DNA of 52,997 nucleotides. It comes from Candidatus Poseidoniaceae archaeon. Lineage in GTDB: Archaea; Thermoplasmatota; Poseidoniia; Poseidoniales; Poseidoniaceae. The DNA lies in assembly GCA_938030705.1 (NCBI GenBank), contig CALHIR010000015.1, forward strand, positions 1-52,997, given 5' to 3'. This document shows positions 23,901 to 32,493 of this stretch, one piece after another. Both the position numbers and the translations under genes were made by a program. Below the pieces are notes generated by a model. It was not told the origin of the DNA, did no database searches, and saw nothing but the letters and a program-made list of their open reading frames with translations. Numbering within the stretch: the stretch's first letter is position 1; each line of letters opens with the position of its first letter.

Positions 23901-24410
23901 GTGGGAGCGCCTCGGTGGAGCGTGTCGTCGCATGAACTCGGAACCTTGGACGTGTTTCGTTCTACGGTCGAAGTTATGCTAACCGACGGGGTTCTGACTC
24001 GGGAAGAGAAACGCCTCATCATCAAGTTGGCCAGTGCACTCAAACTCGCACCTGAAGAACCCGCCTACATCTACGAGGCCATTCAGAGCGGGACAGAATC
24101 TGACAGCGGCACCACAATTTCCACTGAAGAAATGCGAGTGATTTACACCAAGGTCTTCGAGGTGGCCATCGTCAACGCCTCCCTATCGAGAGATGAGTTC
24201 CGGGTGCTGGCCAACCTGCGAACCCAGTTCAACATCGATGACGCCCTTCACAAGGAAATTGAACAAGAGCTCCGGGAAATGATGAAGGAAAAATACGAAG
24301 ACAAGGCCATGGTCGACACCCTCATGGACACGTTGAAAGATTCCGTTGGTTTGGTCGGCGACCTGTTTGACACTTTTCGAAAACGGCCCAGCGAGGGTGA
24401 CGAGCGTTGA
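23901..24410 (+). CDS. TerB-like helical protein, 169 aa
   Basis: Residues about 20-55 resemble the TerB / DjlA-N helical fold (EVMLTDGVLTREEKRLIIKL), with a second related half around residues 80-115 (IVNASLSRDEFRVLANLRTQ). The acidic helix pairs of TerB proteins can bind metals and are often found next to membrane stress or scaffold proteins. The C-terminus is charged and lacks a membrane span. The start is unclear: GTG at 23901 or GTG at 23922, neither with good ribosome-site spacing. Its stop overlaps the TTG start of the next gene (TTGA), so the two are translationally coupled. Confidence 0.65.
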   Translation: MGAPRWSVSSHELGTLDVFRSTVEVMLTDGVLTREEKRLIIKLASALKLAPEEPAYIYEAIQSGTESDSGTTISTEEMRVIYTKVFEVAIVNASLSRDEFRVLANLRTQFNIDDALHKEIEQELREMMKEKYEDKAMVDTLMDTLKDSVGLVGDLFDTFRKRPSEGDER

Positions 24411-25027
24411 ATCCCTTGCTGGATGACTGGCTTGAACGCCAACCGTCTCACCGCCTCAAATCAAAACGCCGCGGTTTGCATTTTCTCAAAGAGGCGTACA
24501 CCGTGTGCGTGGGTGATTTCGCCAACAAGCCCCGAACGGACGTCACGATGACCGATGGTGGTTTCCGATTTCATGTTGGCACGCCGCTCCCAGACCTTCG
24601 ACAAATCGCCTCTTGGATGCTCACACACGCTCCCCGGAAACGGTTGTTAGCGAAGCTCATTCCCGCGCTGTGGAAACGGCATGGTCGAGAAGATTTGAGC
24701 ATGGCTGGGTTGCTCCTCGCCAACTTGGAAGCAAAGGATATCGGTCAAGATCCATGGATGGCGTTCATCCACTTGCTGCAGCGAAGGGAGCCGCTCATGG
24801 TCGTACTCGAAGTCGCTGAAGAATTGGTCCGAGGCGGGCATGTGGTTCCAGAGGATGCCTGGTTGGAGGCAGCGGCAAAACAAAGTCCACACTGGCACCA
24901 ATATTGCGTACTCTTCCTTTCGCTTCGTCGCCAAGAAGTGGGGTGCCGCCAACTGATTGAAACGGCGCCGGTTGGCGGTGAAATGTTTGAGCGGATTCGA
25001 CAGCGTTTATTGGAAGCGGAGCATTGA
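24407..25027 (+). CDS. Hypothetical protein, 206 aa, coupled to the TerB-like gene
   Basis: No family is recognised. The protein is basic near its N-terminus (SHRLKSKRRGLHFLKEAYTV) and helical throughout, with repeated Leu/Trp-rich helices (IASWMLTHAPRKRLLAKLIP; AGLLLANLEAKDIG) that could be an alpha-solenoid. There is no signal peptide. The TTG start at 24407 overlaps the previous stop by three bases, so it depends on translation of the TerB-like gene. A small acidic gene follows 10 nt later. Confidence 0.6.
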   Translation: MNPLLDDWLERQPSHRLKSKRRGLHFLKEAYTVCVGDFANKPRTDVTMTDGGFRFHVGTPLPDLRQIASWMLTHAPRKRLLAKLIPALWKRHGREDLSMAGLLLANLEAKDIGQDPWMAFIHLLQRREPLMVVLEVAEELVRGGHVVPEDAWLEAAAKQSPHWHQYCVLFLSLRRQEVGCRQLIETAPVGGEMFERIRQRLLEAEH

Positions 25028-25037
25028 AGGAGCATCA

Positions 25038-25262
25038 TTGGGGTTGGGGATCATGGTCGAGCGCCTCTTGCCAGCCGAAGACCCGGTTTTAGAAAACGTC
25101 CTGAAATGGACGGTAGAACGAGACGCAAAGGATGTCCGACGTCTGCTTGAATGGCTCCCCGAAGCACGCTCGAGTCGCGAACGAAAGGCCCTGTTGCAAC
25201 GTGTTCGGGGGTTGCTTGCAGAACTTGAAGCAGCCCTTGATGAACTCGACAACATGCACTGA
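25038..25262 (+). CDS. Small helical hypothetical protein, 74 aa
   Basis: No family is recognised. I chose the TTG at 25038 because AAGGAG lies five bases upstream; ATG at 25053 is an alternative giving 69 residues. The sequence is amphipathic helix (PVLENVLKWTVERDAKDVRR; LQRVRGLLAELEAALDELDN), suitable for dimerisation or partner binding. It lies 10 nt after the 206-aa gene and 9 nt before the MobA-like gene, so it belongs to the same transcription unit. Confidence 0.5.
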   Translation: MGLGIMVERLLPAEDPVLENVLKWTVERDAKDVRRLLEWLPEARSSRERKALLQRVRGLLAELEAALDELDNMH

Positions 25263-25271
25263 GGGAACACC

Positions 25272-25805
25272 ATGAGCATCGTAGCCGTCATCCTCGCCGG
25301 CGGCGCCAGCCAACGGATGGGCCAAGACAAAGCCGAAATGTACGGGGGCGTGGGTCGTATCGAAGGGTGTCTCGCAGAGGCTGGCATCAACCGCTGTGTG
25401 ATTCTGTGTGGCGCTGAGCAGCGCAAATCGATGTTCGGTGGTGAAGTAATACCCGACCCTCCCGGGTTGAGCGGTTTGCATCGCATCATCCCTTGGATTC
25501 GAGAGAAAGTGGATGCCTCCATCCTCTTGGTCCCATGCGATGCGTTCTTGCTAACAACGGAGGCCATTGAAGCCTTTCTGGCTGCTGCTCCAGACGGCGG
25601 CGTCCCAAGCGATGATGAGGGGCGACGACAGCCCTTGTTCGCCTTTCTCCCCCGCCATAGGCCATTGAATGAGGAGGCGACCAATGTGACGGCACTGGTT
25701 CAGGACCTGCCCGCTGTGGACCTTCACGACCATCGGTCGGCGTTTTCAAACTTTAACCGACCAAGCGATCTTCAACACCCTCAATTGTCAAGCCGTCAGC
25801 CGTGA
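25272..25805 (+). CDS. MobA-like nucleotidyltransferase (molybdenum cofactor guanylyltransferase family)
   Basis: 177 aa, the usual MobA length. The NTP-binding signature is at the N-terminus (VILAGGASQRMGQDKA) and a metal-binding Asp is in ILLVPCDAFLL. MobA joins GMP from GTP to molybdopterin to make the guanine dinucleotide cofactor; related enzymes act on other nucleotides, so the substrate is not fixed. Residues around the middle (GLSGLHRIIPWIREK) replace the usual GPLAGI loop in a recognisable form. Its last 52 bp overlap the convergent purN gene. Confidence 0.75.
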   Translation: MSIVAVILAGGASQRMGQDKAEMYGGVGRIEGCLAEAGINRCVILCGAEQRKSMFGGEVIPDPPGLSGLHRIIPWIREKVDASILLVPCDAFLLTTEAIEAFLAAAPDGGVPSDDEGRRQPLFAFLPRHRPLNEEATNVTALVQDLPAVDLHDHRSAFSNFNRPSDLQHPQLSSRQP

Positions 25806-26433
25806 AATGCACACGACCCTCGGCGATCCACGTCAAGACCCGTGGATAGAGACGGTGTTCTTCGTGTTTGACGCGTTGACCGAGCGAAGATTCGTCGTCG
25901 TCAGAGAACACGGGAACGGGTGATTGGGCGAGGATGGTTCCGGTATCCATACCTTCGTCCACCAAGTGAACCGTGCACCCAGAAAGTTTCGCGTTGGCAG
26001 CCAGCACGTCGCGATGAGCATGAGCGCCCGGGAATTTCGGCAATAATGAGGGGTGAATGTTGACAACTCGGTGTTCCCATTGAGAAAGGAAAACTGGAGA
26101 TAAAAGACGCATGTATCCAGACAATACGATGAATTCCACGTCGTAGGGGGCGAGTTGTTCCAACACTTCAGCCTCATGCTCTTCTCGCGTGAGGGTGCGG
26201 CTCCCGGAGCTTCGTTCGACCACCACGGTCGGAAGACCGAGTTTTTCGGCCCGTTTGAGGCCTTCAACCGAAGCATGATTTGAGACGACCACCGCCGTTT
26301 CATGGGGTAAATTGAAGCGTCTTTGAGCCAAGACAAGTGCTTCCATGCCGCTGCCTGACCCGGAGATGAACACAGCGCAGCGCAACGGTGCCGTGCTCGA
26401 TGCGACACGCCCACCAACACGGCCCGAATCCAT
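25753..26433 (-). CDS. purN: Phosphoribosylglycinamide formyltransferase 1
   Basis: Transfers a formyl group from 10-formyltetrahydrofolate to GAR, the third step of purine synthesis. 226 aa. Key segments are FISGSGSGMEALV (phosphate loop), the catalytic Asn-His-Asp set with NIHPSLLPKFPGAHAHRDVL (N and H) and the Asp in LVDEGMDTGTILAQ. About 15 residues precede the conserved start and look like an unconserved extension. The gene converges with the MobA-like gene with a 52-bp overlap. Together with purH in this window it indicates folate-dependent, bacterial-type purine steps rather than the archaeal PurP route. Confidence 0.95.
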   Translation of the reverse strand: MDSGRVGGRVASSTAPLRCAVFISGSGSGMEALVLAQRRFNLPHETAVVVSNHASVEGLKRAEKLGLPTVVVERSSGSRTLTREEHEAEVLEQLAPYDVEFIVLSGYMRLLSPVFLSQWEHRVVNIHPSLLPKFPGAHAHRDVLAANAKLSGCTVHLVDEGMDTGTILAQSPVPVFSDDDESSLGQRVKHEEHRLYPRVLTWIAEGRVHFTADGLTIEGVEDRLVG

Positions 26434-26520
26434 GGCTTGGCTAGGATGATTGGTGTTTCAACTCTTTCCTCACCAAACCAAGGGTTTTAGCAAGGCCTAC
26501 CTTGGGGAAGTTGAGGACAG

Positions 26521-27033
26521 ATGTCTGAAACTGCCGTGTCCTCGGGAACTCAACGTATGGAGGTCGCACGCGCCCTTGCCGCGCGCTATGAATCCCTGTC
26601 CGATGACGAAGTGGTTGAAGCGGTCCTCTCAATGCACAAACCCAGTGCCAACCCCTTGGTGCGTACGATTTGGGTGGTGGTCGGAAGCGTCTTTGTCGTG
26701 TTTGCGGGGATTGGAGTTTTCCTGCCTGGATGGCCCACCACCTCCTGGTTGGTCGCCGCCGCTTACTGTTATGGTCGGTCATCCCAGCGCTTGTTTCGTT
26801 GGCTGTTGACCAACCGCATGTTCGGCTCCTTGCTCATGGGCTATTACCGATCAGGAAGGGCGTTGCCGTTTCACTCAAAAATCGCTATCTGTGGTTTCAT
26901 CGGCCTTGTTTCTGCTGTATCTATTTGGTACATCACCGTCCTCGGTGACCCCGGTTTCGGGCAAACAACCATTGCCATCGTTGCTGTTATCGGCATATGG
27001 TGGGTTGGCTGGCGTGTACCGACAACCGCATGA
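26521..27033 (+). CDS. DUF454 family (YbaN-like) inner-membrane protein
   Basis: 170 aa with the DUF454 pattern: a first span (TIWVVVGSVFVVFAGIGVFL), the conserved PGWPTTSWLVAAAYCYGRSS segment, then RWLLTNRMFGSLLMGYYRSG, and two further spans near the C-terminus. The family is widespread and of unknown function. Forty-odd N-terminal residues before the first span are polar. The gene starts at ATG 26521, divergent from purN, and ends 23 bp before the convergent purH. Confidence 0.85.
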   Translation: MSETAVSSGTQRMEVARALAARYESLSDDEVVEAVLSMHKPSANPLVRTIWVVVGSVFVVFAGIGVFLPGWPTTSWLVAAAYCYGRSSQRLFRWLLTNRMFGSLLMGYYRSGRALPFHSKIAICGFIGLVSAVSIWYITVLGDPGFGQTTIAIVAVIGIWWVGWRVPTTA

Positions 27034-27056
27034 CGGCGGTCATGCAGTTGAACGGA

Positions 27057-28697
27057 TCAATGCCTGAAAAGACGATGGCCGGTAAAGAGCATCGCAATGC
27101 CTCTCGCATTTGCTTCGTCGATGACTTCCTGATCTCGAATTGACCCCCCCGGTTGCACGATGGCGGTCGCACCGGCCTCAGCGGCCTGCTCCAACCCGTC
27201 TTTGAACGGAAAGAAGGCGTCGGAGGCCAACACGCAGTTTTTGGCACGTTCACCAGCACGCCGCGCTGCGATTTTTACCGCCTCGACGCGACTCGTTTGT
27301 CCGGGGCCGATCCCCACCGTAGCGGTTCCTTGAACCATGACGATGGCGTTTGATTTGACCTGTTCACAAACTCGAACGGCGAACTTCATGCTGTCGACTT
27401 GTTCCTGTGTTGGTTGTGTGTCGGTTACCGTTGTCGCCTTGTCCCAATCGATGATGGGGGGTTCTTCGGTTTGCACCAAAACTCCGCCTTCAATCGGCTT
27501 ACGAACAACCTGTCGGCGAAGCGGTTCCAAGCGGTTGTGGGGTGAGTCAATGGTCAGAAGACGTCGATTCTTTTTCCTCATCAAGGTCGCTTTGGCCTCG
27601 TCGGTATAACCCGGAGCCATCATGACTTCCACGAATAAATCACCCACCGCCTCGGCCGTGGACGCATCCACGACTTCATTGAAACAAATGATGGAACCGA
27701 AGGCGGATTCGGGGTCGCTGGCGAGGGCCATCTCAAAGGCTTCACGCTGGCTTGCGCCCAGCGCTGCCCCGCACGGATTGTTGTGCTTCACAATCACGCA
27801 GGCGTGCGGTGTAGCGGGCCATTCATCCGTGGACAAGGAACGGCACAGGCGAAGGGTCGCATCGGCATCGCTGTAATTGTTGTAGGACATGGCTTTCCCC
27901 CCCTCAACGTGAGCGGTGACCAGGGTGCTGTGCCCCTTGGGTGCATCATGATTCACATACAGTGCTGCGGCTTGATGGGCGTTTTCCCCATAGCGGAGGG
28001 TGTTCATTTGATGGCTGGCAGCCAGCATGCTCGCCGGCAACCGGTCCCTTTGCGCTTCCATGGTGGCGCCGAGGGCAGGATCACCAACGGTGCGTCGGTG
28101 CAATTCCTGGGCGATGGCTACATCGTAAGCGGCCGTGTGTTCAAAGGCTTCGAGGGCCAACGACCGGCGAAGGTCAATTGGCACCGTTGAGACCTCTTCC
28201 GCGTCCTGAATGGCCTGCAATATTCGTCCATATGTCGACGGGTTGGTGGCGATCAAGACGTGCTGGTGGTTCTTTGCTGAGGCACGAACCATGGTTGGTC
28301 CACCAATGTCAATCATTTCGAGTAAATCAGCGTCGGAGAGTGGGGGTTCCTTCGCCGCTGCATCACCGAAGGGGTACAAATTACAAGCGACCACGCGAAT
28401 CGGAGCATAGCCAAGACGGTTCAATTCTGTCGCATCGGCTTCCTGATGCAATCGAGCAAGGAGGGGGCCGTGAATGGCGGGGTGGAGCGATTTAACGCGA
28501 CCGTCAAAGATTTCCGGATGTTGTGTGAGGTCCGATACCAAGCGGACTTCAAGACCGGCTTGTTTCAAGGTGCGGGCGGTTCCTCCCGTCGAAACGAGTT
28601 CAAAACCGAGGGAGGCAAGGCCCTTGGCAAAATCAACGATTCCGGTTTTGTCCCACACACTAAGGAGGGCACGAGGCGGCGAAGAAACGGTATTCAT
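27057..28697 (-). CDS. purH: Bifunctional AICAR transformylase / IMP cyclohydrolase
   Basis: Carries out the last two steps of IMP synthesis. Full length at 546 aa. The IMP cyclohydrolase (MGS-like) domain is N-terminal: [52 protein letters not shown]. The transformylase domain follows with [28 protein letters not shown] (catalytic KH), and the C-terminal [15 protein letters not shown] and [13 protein letters not shown]. It lies 73 bp after the thermosome gene on the same strand and converges with the DUF454 gene. Confidence 0.97.
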   Translation of the reverse strand: MNTVSSPPRALLSVWDKTGIVDFAKGLASLGFELVSTGGTARTLKQAGLEVRLVSDLTQHPEIFDGRVKSLHPAIHGPLLARLHQEADATELNRLGYAPIRVVACNLYPFGDAAAKEPPLSDADLLEMIDIGGPTMVRASAKNHQHVLIATNPSTYGRILQAIQDAEEVSTVPIDLRRSLALEAFEHTAAYDVAIAQELHRRTVGDPALGATMEAQRDRLPASMLAASHQMNTLRYGENAHQAAALYVNHDAPKGHSTLVTAHVEGGKAMSYNNYSDADATLRLCRSLSTDEWPATPHACVIVKHNNPCGAALGASQREAFEMALASDPESAFGSIICFNEVVDASTAEAVGDLFVEVMMAPGYTDEAKATLMRKKNRRLLTIDSPHNRLEPLRRQVVRKPIEGGVLVQTEEPPIIDWDKATTVTDTQPTQEQVDSMKFAVRVCEQVKSNAIVMVQGTATVGIGPGQTSRVEAVKIAARRAGERAKNCVLASDAFFPFKDGLEQAAEAGATAIVQPGGSIRDQEVIDEANARGIAMLFTGHRLFRH

Positions 28698-28770
28698 GAA
28701 GAGAACCCGTTATCGCAGTTGCCCCGTCCGATGCACTTGAACATAACGACACGTGCTTTTCTGCAAAGGT

Positions 28771-30354
28771 TCAGTCCCCACGAGCAGAAATCACTTGGTC
28801 AACCCGCAACAAACCACAAGCGGTTTCGGTCGCCGATTCAAGGGCGTGGTGCAGCGTTTCTGTAGGCAACCATGTCTCTGTAATCTCAGCCACCTTTCCT
28901 TCTGCATCGATACCGGCGAATCGTGAGCCTTGACGGTGTTCTGCCCGCAGGGCAAGCAAGGTGTCCAACCGGTCAACGCCAGCGTTCTGAGCAAGGGTAG
29001 AAGGAATGTTTTCCAGGGCCCGAGCGAAGGCTTCCATGGCCAATCGTTCTCGCCCAGCATGGCGCTCAGCAGCCTCTTTGACCATCAAAGAAGCCCCCAT
29101 GTGAAAACTCCCCCCGCCACGAACAATGGTGTTGGATTTCATCGCAAGCGAGGTGGAACGAAGCGCGTCGTACAACCCGCGAATGGTCTCCTCTACGGCG
29201 GCACCGTCGCCACCCCCGACATCGATGGTGACCAACCCGGCCTTGTCCCCAAACCGAAGGCAAAGGCGTTCCCGTCGACCGTCAAGTCCCTCGCCGGTTT
29301 CAATCTCAAGAGACGTAAAGGCGCCGAGCATGGAGGCATCGGCGTCATCAAGATGATCGCACATGGTGGCGCCTGAGCCCTGAGCGATGTCCTCAAGGCC
29401 GGCTCGTTCGAGTCCACCAAGGACAAAACACCCAGCATCGGTGAGGGCGTGAATGATGCTGGGTTCGATGGACGCTGCACTGAAAATGGCTTGTGCTCCC
29501 GTGGCGAGAACGGCGTCGATTTTGCTCTTGAACAACGCATCACGCGCCTCCACAAAGGCCATCCATTGTTCGGCATCCTCCACTTCAATTTCCATTTCCC
29601 GAACGGTCTCTTCCCGATCGAGCGGGCACGTCAACGCCAGTACGGTTCCGTTTTCCAGCCGCCGGGGAAGGCGGTCCAGAGTAAGGGCGGTATCCAGAAC
29701 GAGGCCGTCAACAAAACGGGTGTCGAAGAGGTTCCCTTGAGTTCGCTTCGCCATACGGACGTCTTCAAAATCCACGCCGTCGCTGGAGTCCACGGTTTGG
29801 AGAGCTTGGACAAGAAGTGTGGACAGCGTGTCGTCCCCCGTGTCGGCTGAGGTGCCGGTCATGGCCGTCCGGGCGATGGCCGTGAGCCTCGCATCGCCTT
29901 CAACCAGAGGCTCAGATACATCCCCGAGGTGGTCGAGAGCAACCGACAGCGCTGATTGAAAGCCCTGAATGCAAACAAGGGGATGAAGGCCACGTTCAAG
30001 CAAACGCCCGGCTTCTCGCATCAACTCGCTGGCAAAGAGAAGGCAACCCGTAACGCCATCACCGCAGGCTTGTTCTTGGGAACCAGCCAACTGAACGAAG
30101 GCTTTGGCAGCAGGGTGCTTCACCAGCAGTTCAGCGACGATTTTTGCGCCATCGTTGGTAACGGCCGTCTGTCCGTTGGTCTTGTAGAGCATTTTGTCAA
30201 GGCCTTTTGGTCCAAAGGTGCCCTGCATGAGGTCGCCAAACGCAACGGCAGCGGTCACAAGTTTCTGCGTCACGCCCACTCCACTTGTTACGGTGGTGGT
30301 CGGTCGAACAATCGCAACAGGGGCTCGCCCACTGCCGTCATTACCGTTCGCCAT
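28771..30354 (-). CDS. Divergent thermosome (group II chaperonin) subunit
   Basis: An ATP-driven folding-chamber subunit. 527 aa, normal for the family. The N-terminal ATP site is recognisable (FGPKGLDKML, TNDGAKIVAELLVKHPAAK), but the near-invariant GDGTT is GDGVT (residues 98-102). A catalytic-type Asp is kept (GLYDALRST). The GGGA-x-E motif of most thermosomes is RGGGSFHMGAS here, and the C-terminal Gly/Met tail is absent. It may be a slow or specialised second subunit beside a canonical one elsewhere. A strong hairpin lies 4 nt upstream of its ATG. Confidence 0.9.
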   Translation of the reverse strand: MANGNDGSGRAPVAIVRPTTTVTSGVGVTQKLVTAAVAFGDLMQGTFGPKGLDKMLYKTNGQTAVTNDGAKIVAELLVKHPAAKAFVQLAGSQEQACGDGVTGCLLFASELMREAGRLLERGLHPLVCIQGFQSALSVALDHLGDVSEPLVEGDARLTAIARTAMTGTSADTGDDTLSTLLVQALQTVDSSDGVDFEDVRMAKRTQGNLFDTRFVDGLVLDTALTLDRLPRRLENGTVLALTCPLDREETVREMEIEVEDAEQWMAFVEARDALFKSKIDAVLATGAQAIFSAASIEPSIIHALTDAGCFVLGGLERAGLEDIAQGSGATMCDHLDDADASMLGAFTSLEIETGEGLDGRRERLCLRFGDKAGLVTIDVGGGDGAAVEETIRGLYDALRSTSLAMKSNTIVRGGGSFHMGASLMVKEAAERHAGRERLAMEAFARALENIPSTLAQNAGVDRLDTLLALRAEHRQGSRFAGIDAEGKVAEITETWLPTETLHHALESATETACGLLRVDQVISARGD

Positions 30355-30358
30355 GATG

Positions 30359-30377
30359 CAAGAGGCGGGGCCTCTTG
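30359..30377 (-). promoter_or_regulatory. Perfect 8-bp hairpin directly upstream of the thermosome start
   Basis: CAAGAGGC and GCCTCTTG pair around a three-base loop and end 4 nt before the ATG at 30354. A weaker 5-bp hairpin lies at 30385-30399. Together they fill the 49-nt gap after the upstream gene. They may terminate the upstream transcript or hide the thermosome ribosome site. Confidence 0.5.
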
Positions 30378-30403
30378 TTCTTCAATCCTTATTCAGGATG
30401 AAC

Positions 30404-32482
30404 TCACTTCTTCTTGGCCGCTGGCTTCTTGGCTGCTGGCTTCTTCGCGTGCTTTCCAAGCTTGTGCTCTTTTTGCGCCTCGTTGTGAGACCAGTGATAA
30501 GCCATCTTGAGCAAGTTGAGGTAGTGTTCGTTGCCGTCTTTCTTCATCTTGTCGTGAAGCACTTCGTTGGTCATGAACACATCGCCCCAGAGTTGAGCAG
30601 CGGTGCCTTTGTCGCCCTTGGGCATGTCAAAGACTTCCGAGATGGTCGGCTCGAGGTAGGAGCGCCAAACGCGGCTTGGGTTGACGGCCATGGTCACTTC
30701 GACCACGATCTCGTTCTCGTTGATGCCCGTCCCGGATTGCCACGTATCCTCGCCGAGGTCGGCCAAGAACGGCAGACAAAGGTCCTGAATGGAGAGGCTG
30801 GTCATGGGGTCGGCGGCGGTCAAGGAAGCATATGCCTCTCGCATGCGGCCACGGTCTGCGCCGCGAGCGGCGGTTTGGAAGCGCAACTTGTCAATCGATG
30901 TTGGAACCAAGAATCGCACGTCGGTGTAGTAGACCAGAGGTTGGTCGTCGGGGGAGTTAAAGATGTGCTCAAATGGAGCCGGCCCTGCAGATTCTCCGAG
31001 CATGTCAACGGGGTACACCGTCTTCAGGGCGTTGGTCGCCACGGTCTGGATGATGCGGCGCATCAAACGCTCAGGGGCCGCTGACACATCGTTGAAAGTG
31101 TTCAGATATTCCTGCATGTTCAGAATATCATAGCCACGAACGGAGAGGATGGAGTGCACGTTGGGTCCAATCATCTTCTCGCCATCGACTTCAGCTTGGC
31201 TGATCCAGCGTGCGCCGCGAGCGACGTCCGAAGCAGCCACCAGGTCGGCGTAGGCCTTGAACCGACGAGTGACACGGTTCATGAAGTCGGCTTGGTCGAG
31301 CTTGGTGAAGACCGTTGAATCGTAGTTTGACTTGAGAGCGTGGTCAGCAACTTGGCTGGCGTTGGCGCAGGTCAACAAGTTGCCTTGGTCGGCCGGGTAC
31401 ATGATGAGGCGACGACGCTTCGCCGCGCCACCAAGGGTGCCAATTTGAGGGTCGGTCAAAACATATCCAAGCGTGGCACAGACCTCAAACAGACGGCTGT
31501 ACTTGTCCTCGTCGCTGGAGTTGCTGATCCATTCATCAAGACCGGGTTCAATGCAGTGGAATTCCAACGGAACCATTTCCGAACCAGCGCCGAAGGCTTG
31601 GCGCACGGTTGAGGATTGCATCATGCCCATCATGGTGTAGAGGGAGGTCTTTCCGGTGGTCATGAAGACATCGGAAATGCCCTCTTCACCAAACGAAGAG
31701 CTTCGGTCGGGGAGGTTCACCAGGATGTTGAAGGCAGTGGCGGTTTCACGGTTACCGTTCACAGCAGGCCAAATCCAGGTGTTGGGACGGGTCATCAGGT
31801 AGCCGGAGGCGTCCTTTCCGAAACCGGCAGGAGAATAGCGAGTCCAACCCAATCGGTTGTTGAACGAAACGTTTCGGTGCATCAGGGAGGGGTAGTAAAC
31901 TCGGTCGAGCGGGTCGGAATCGGGAACAACGCCACGGTGGCCCAAGCCCCAAAGAATGACTTCCCACTCAGGGAACTCTTTGCCTTCCGTTCCGAGGAAC
32001 AGGTGGTCGTCGTTGCGAGTGTCGCCTTCGAGAATGGCTCCACCCATGCGCTCTTCATCACCGGTTGAACAGAAGAAAAACGTCTGCGTGGTGAACAATT
32101 GCTTTGGCGTCCACATGTTGGCGTTAATGATGGTTTTCTGCTTCAAGTAATCCGAAATATTCGTGATGCGTCGCTCGAATTTAAATCGGTCTGAGTCAAT
32201 CCAAGACGACCCAAGCACAAGGTTGGTGTTGAGCAGTTTAGCCGTAGCCGGTCCAATGTATCGGGTGCGTGCATCGGCCCGAGAGTGGTCCGATGCTGGA
32301 ATTTCTTCCCAAGGCCCTCTTCGGGGGATGTAGGTCATGAAAGTCTCGGCATCGAACTTGTCGTCCTGTGCCCGTGTGACCACGGCTTCAACTTCGTCCA
32401 TCAGTTTGACGTAGGTCTCACTGGGCAAAATTCGGCCTGTTTCTTGGAATGATTTGTCTGATACGCTGCGATGTTCCCACAT
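30404..32482 (-). CDS. Unrecognised 692-aa protein with a Lys/Ala-rich tail
   Basis: I recognise no family. The body (residues 1-670) is mixed alpha/beta with many aromatic residues and no signal peptide or membrane span, so it appears soluble and cytoplasmic (for example FTTQTFFFCSTGDEERMG; ASGYLMTRPNTWIWPAVNG; GRARWIS-like ARGARWISQAEVD; VYYTDVRFLVPTSIDKLRF). The final 18 residues are strongly basic with two KKPAA steps (HAKKPAAKKPAAKKK), like histone H1-type tails. The ATG at 32482 has an ideal GAGGTGA ribosome site inside the end of the preceding gene, 11 nt away. That partner carries an equally strong acidic tail. Nucleic-acid binding or tethering to the partner are both possible. Confidence 0.8.
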   Translation of the reverse strand: MWEHRSVSDKSFQETGRILPSETYVKLMDEVEAVVTRAQDDKFDAETFMTYIPRRGPWEEIPASDHSRADARTRYIGPATAKLLNTNLVLGSSWIDSDRFKFERRITNISDYLKQKTIINANMWTPKQLFTTQTFFFCSTGDEERMGGAILEGDTRNDDHLFLGTEGKEFPEWEVILWGLGHRGVVPDSDPLDRVYYPSLMHRNVSFNNRLGWTRYSPAGFGKDASGYLMTRPNTWIWPAVNGNRETATAFNILVNLPDRSSSFGEEGISDVFMTTGKTSLYTMMGMMQSSTVRQAFGAGSEMVPLEFHCIEPGLDEWISNSSDEDKYSRLFEVCATLGYVLTDPQIGTLGGAAKRRRLIMYPADQGNLLTCANASQVADHALKSNYDSTVFTKLDQADFMNRVTRRFKAYADLVAASDVARGARWISQAEVDGEKMIGPNVHSILSVRGYDILNMQEYLNTFNDVSAAPERLMRRIIQTVATNALKTVYPVDMLGESAGPAPFEHIFNSPDDQPLVYYTDVRFLVPTSIDKLRFQTAARGADRGRMREAYASLTAADPMTSLSIQDLCLPFLADLGEDTWQSGTGINENEIVVEVTMAVNPSRVWRSYLEPTISEVFDMPKGDKGTAAQLWGDVFMTNEVLHDKMKKDGNEHYLNLLKMAYHWSHNEAQKEHKLGKHAKKPAAKKPAAKKK

Positions 32483-32493
32483 TTTTCTTCACC

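Noticed and set aside
23703-23933. N-terminal extension of DnaG to 23933
   Set aside because: The extra residues are unlike DnaG and would overlap the start of the plus-strand TerB-like gene.
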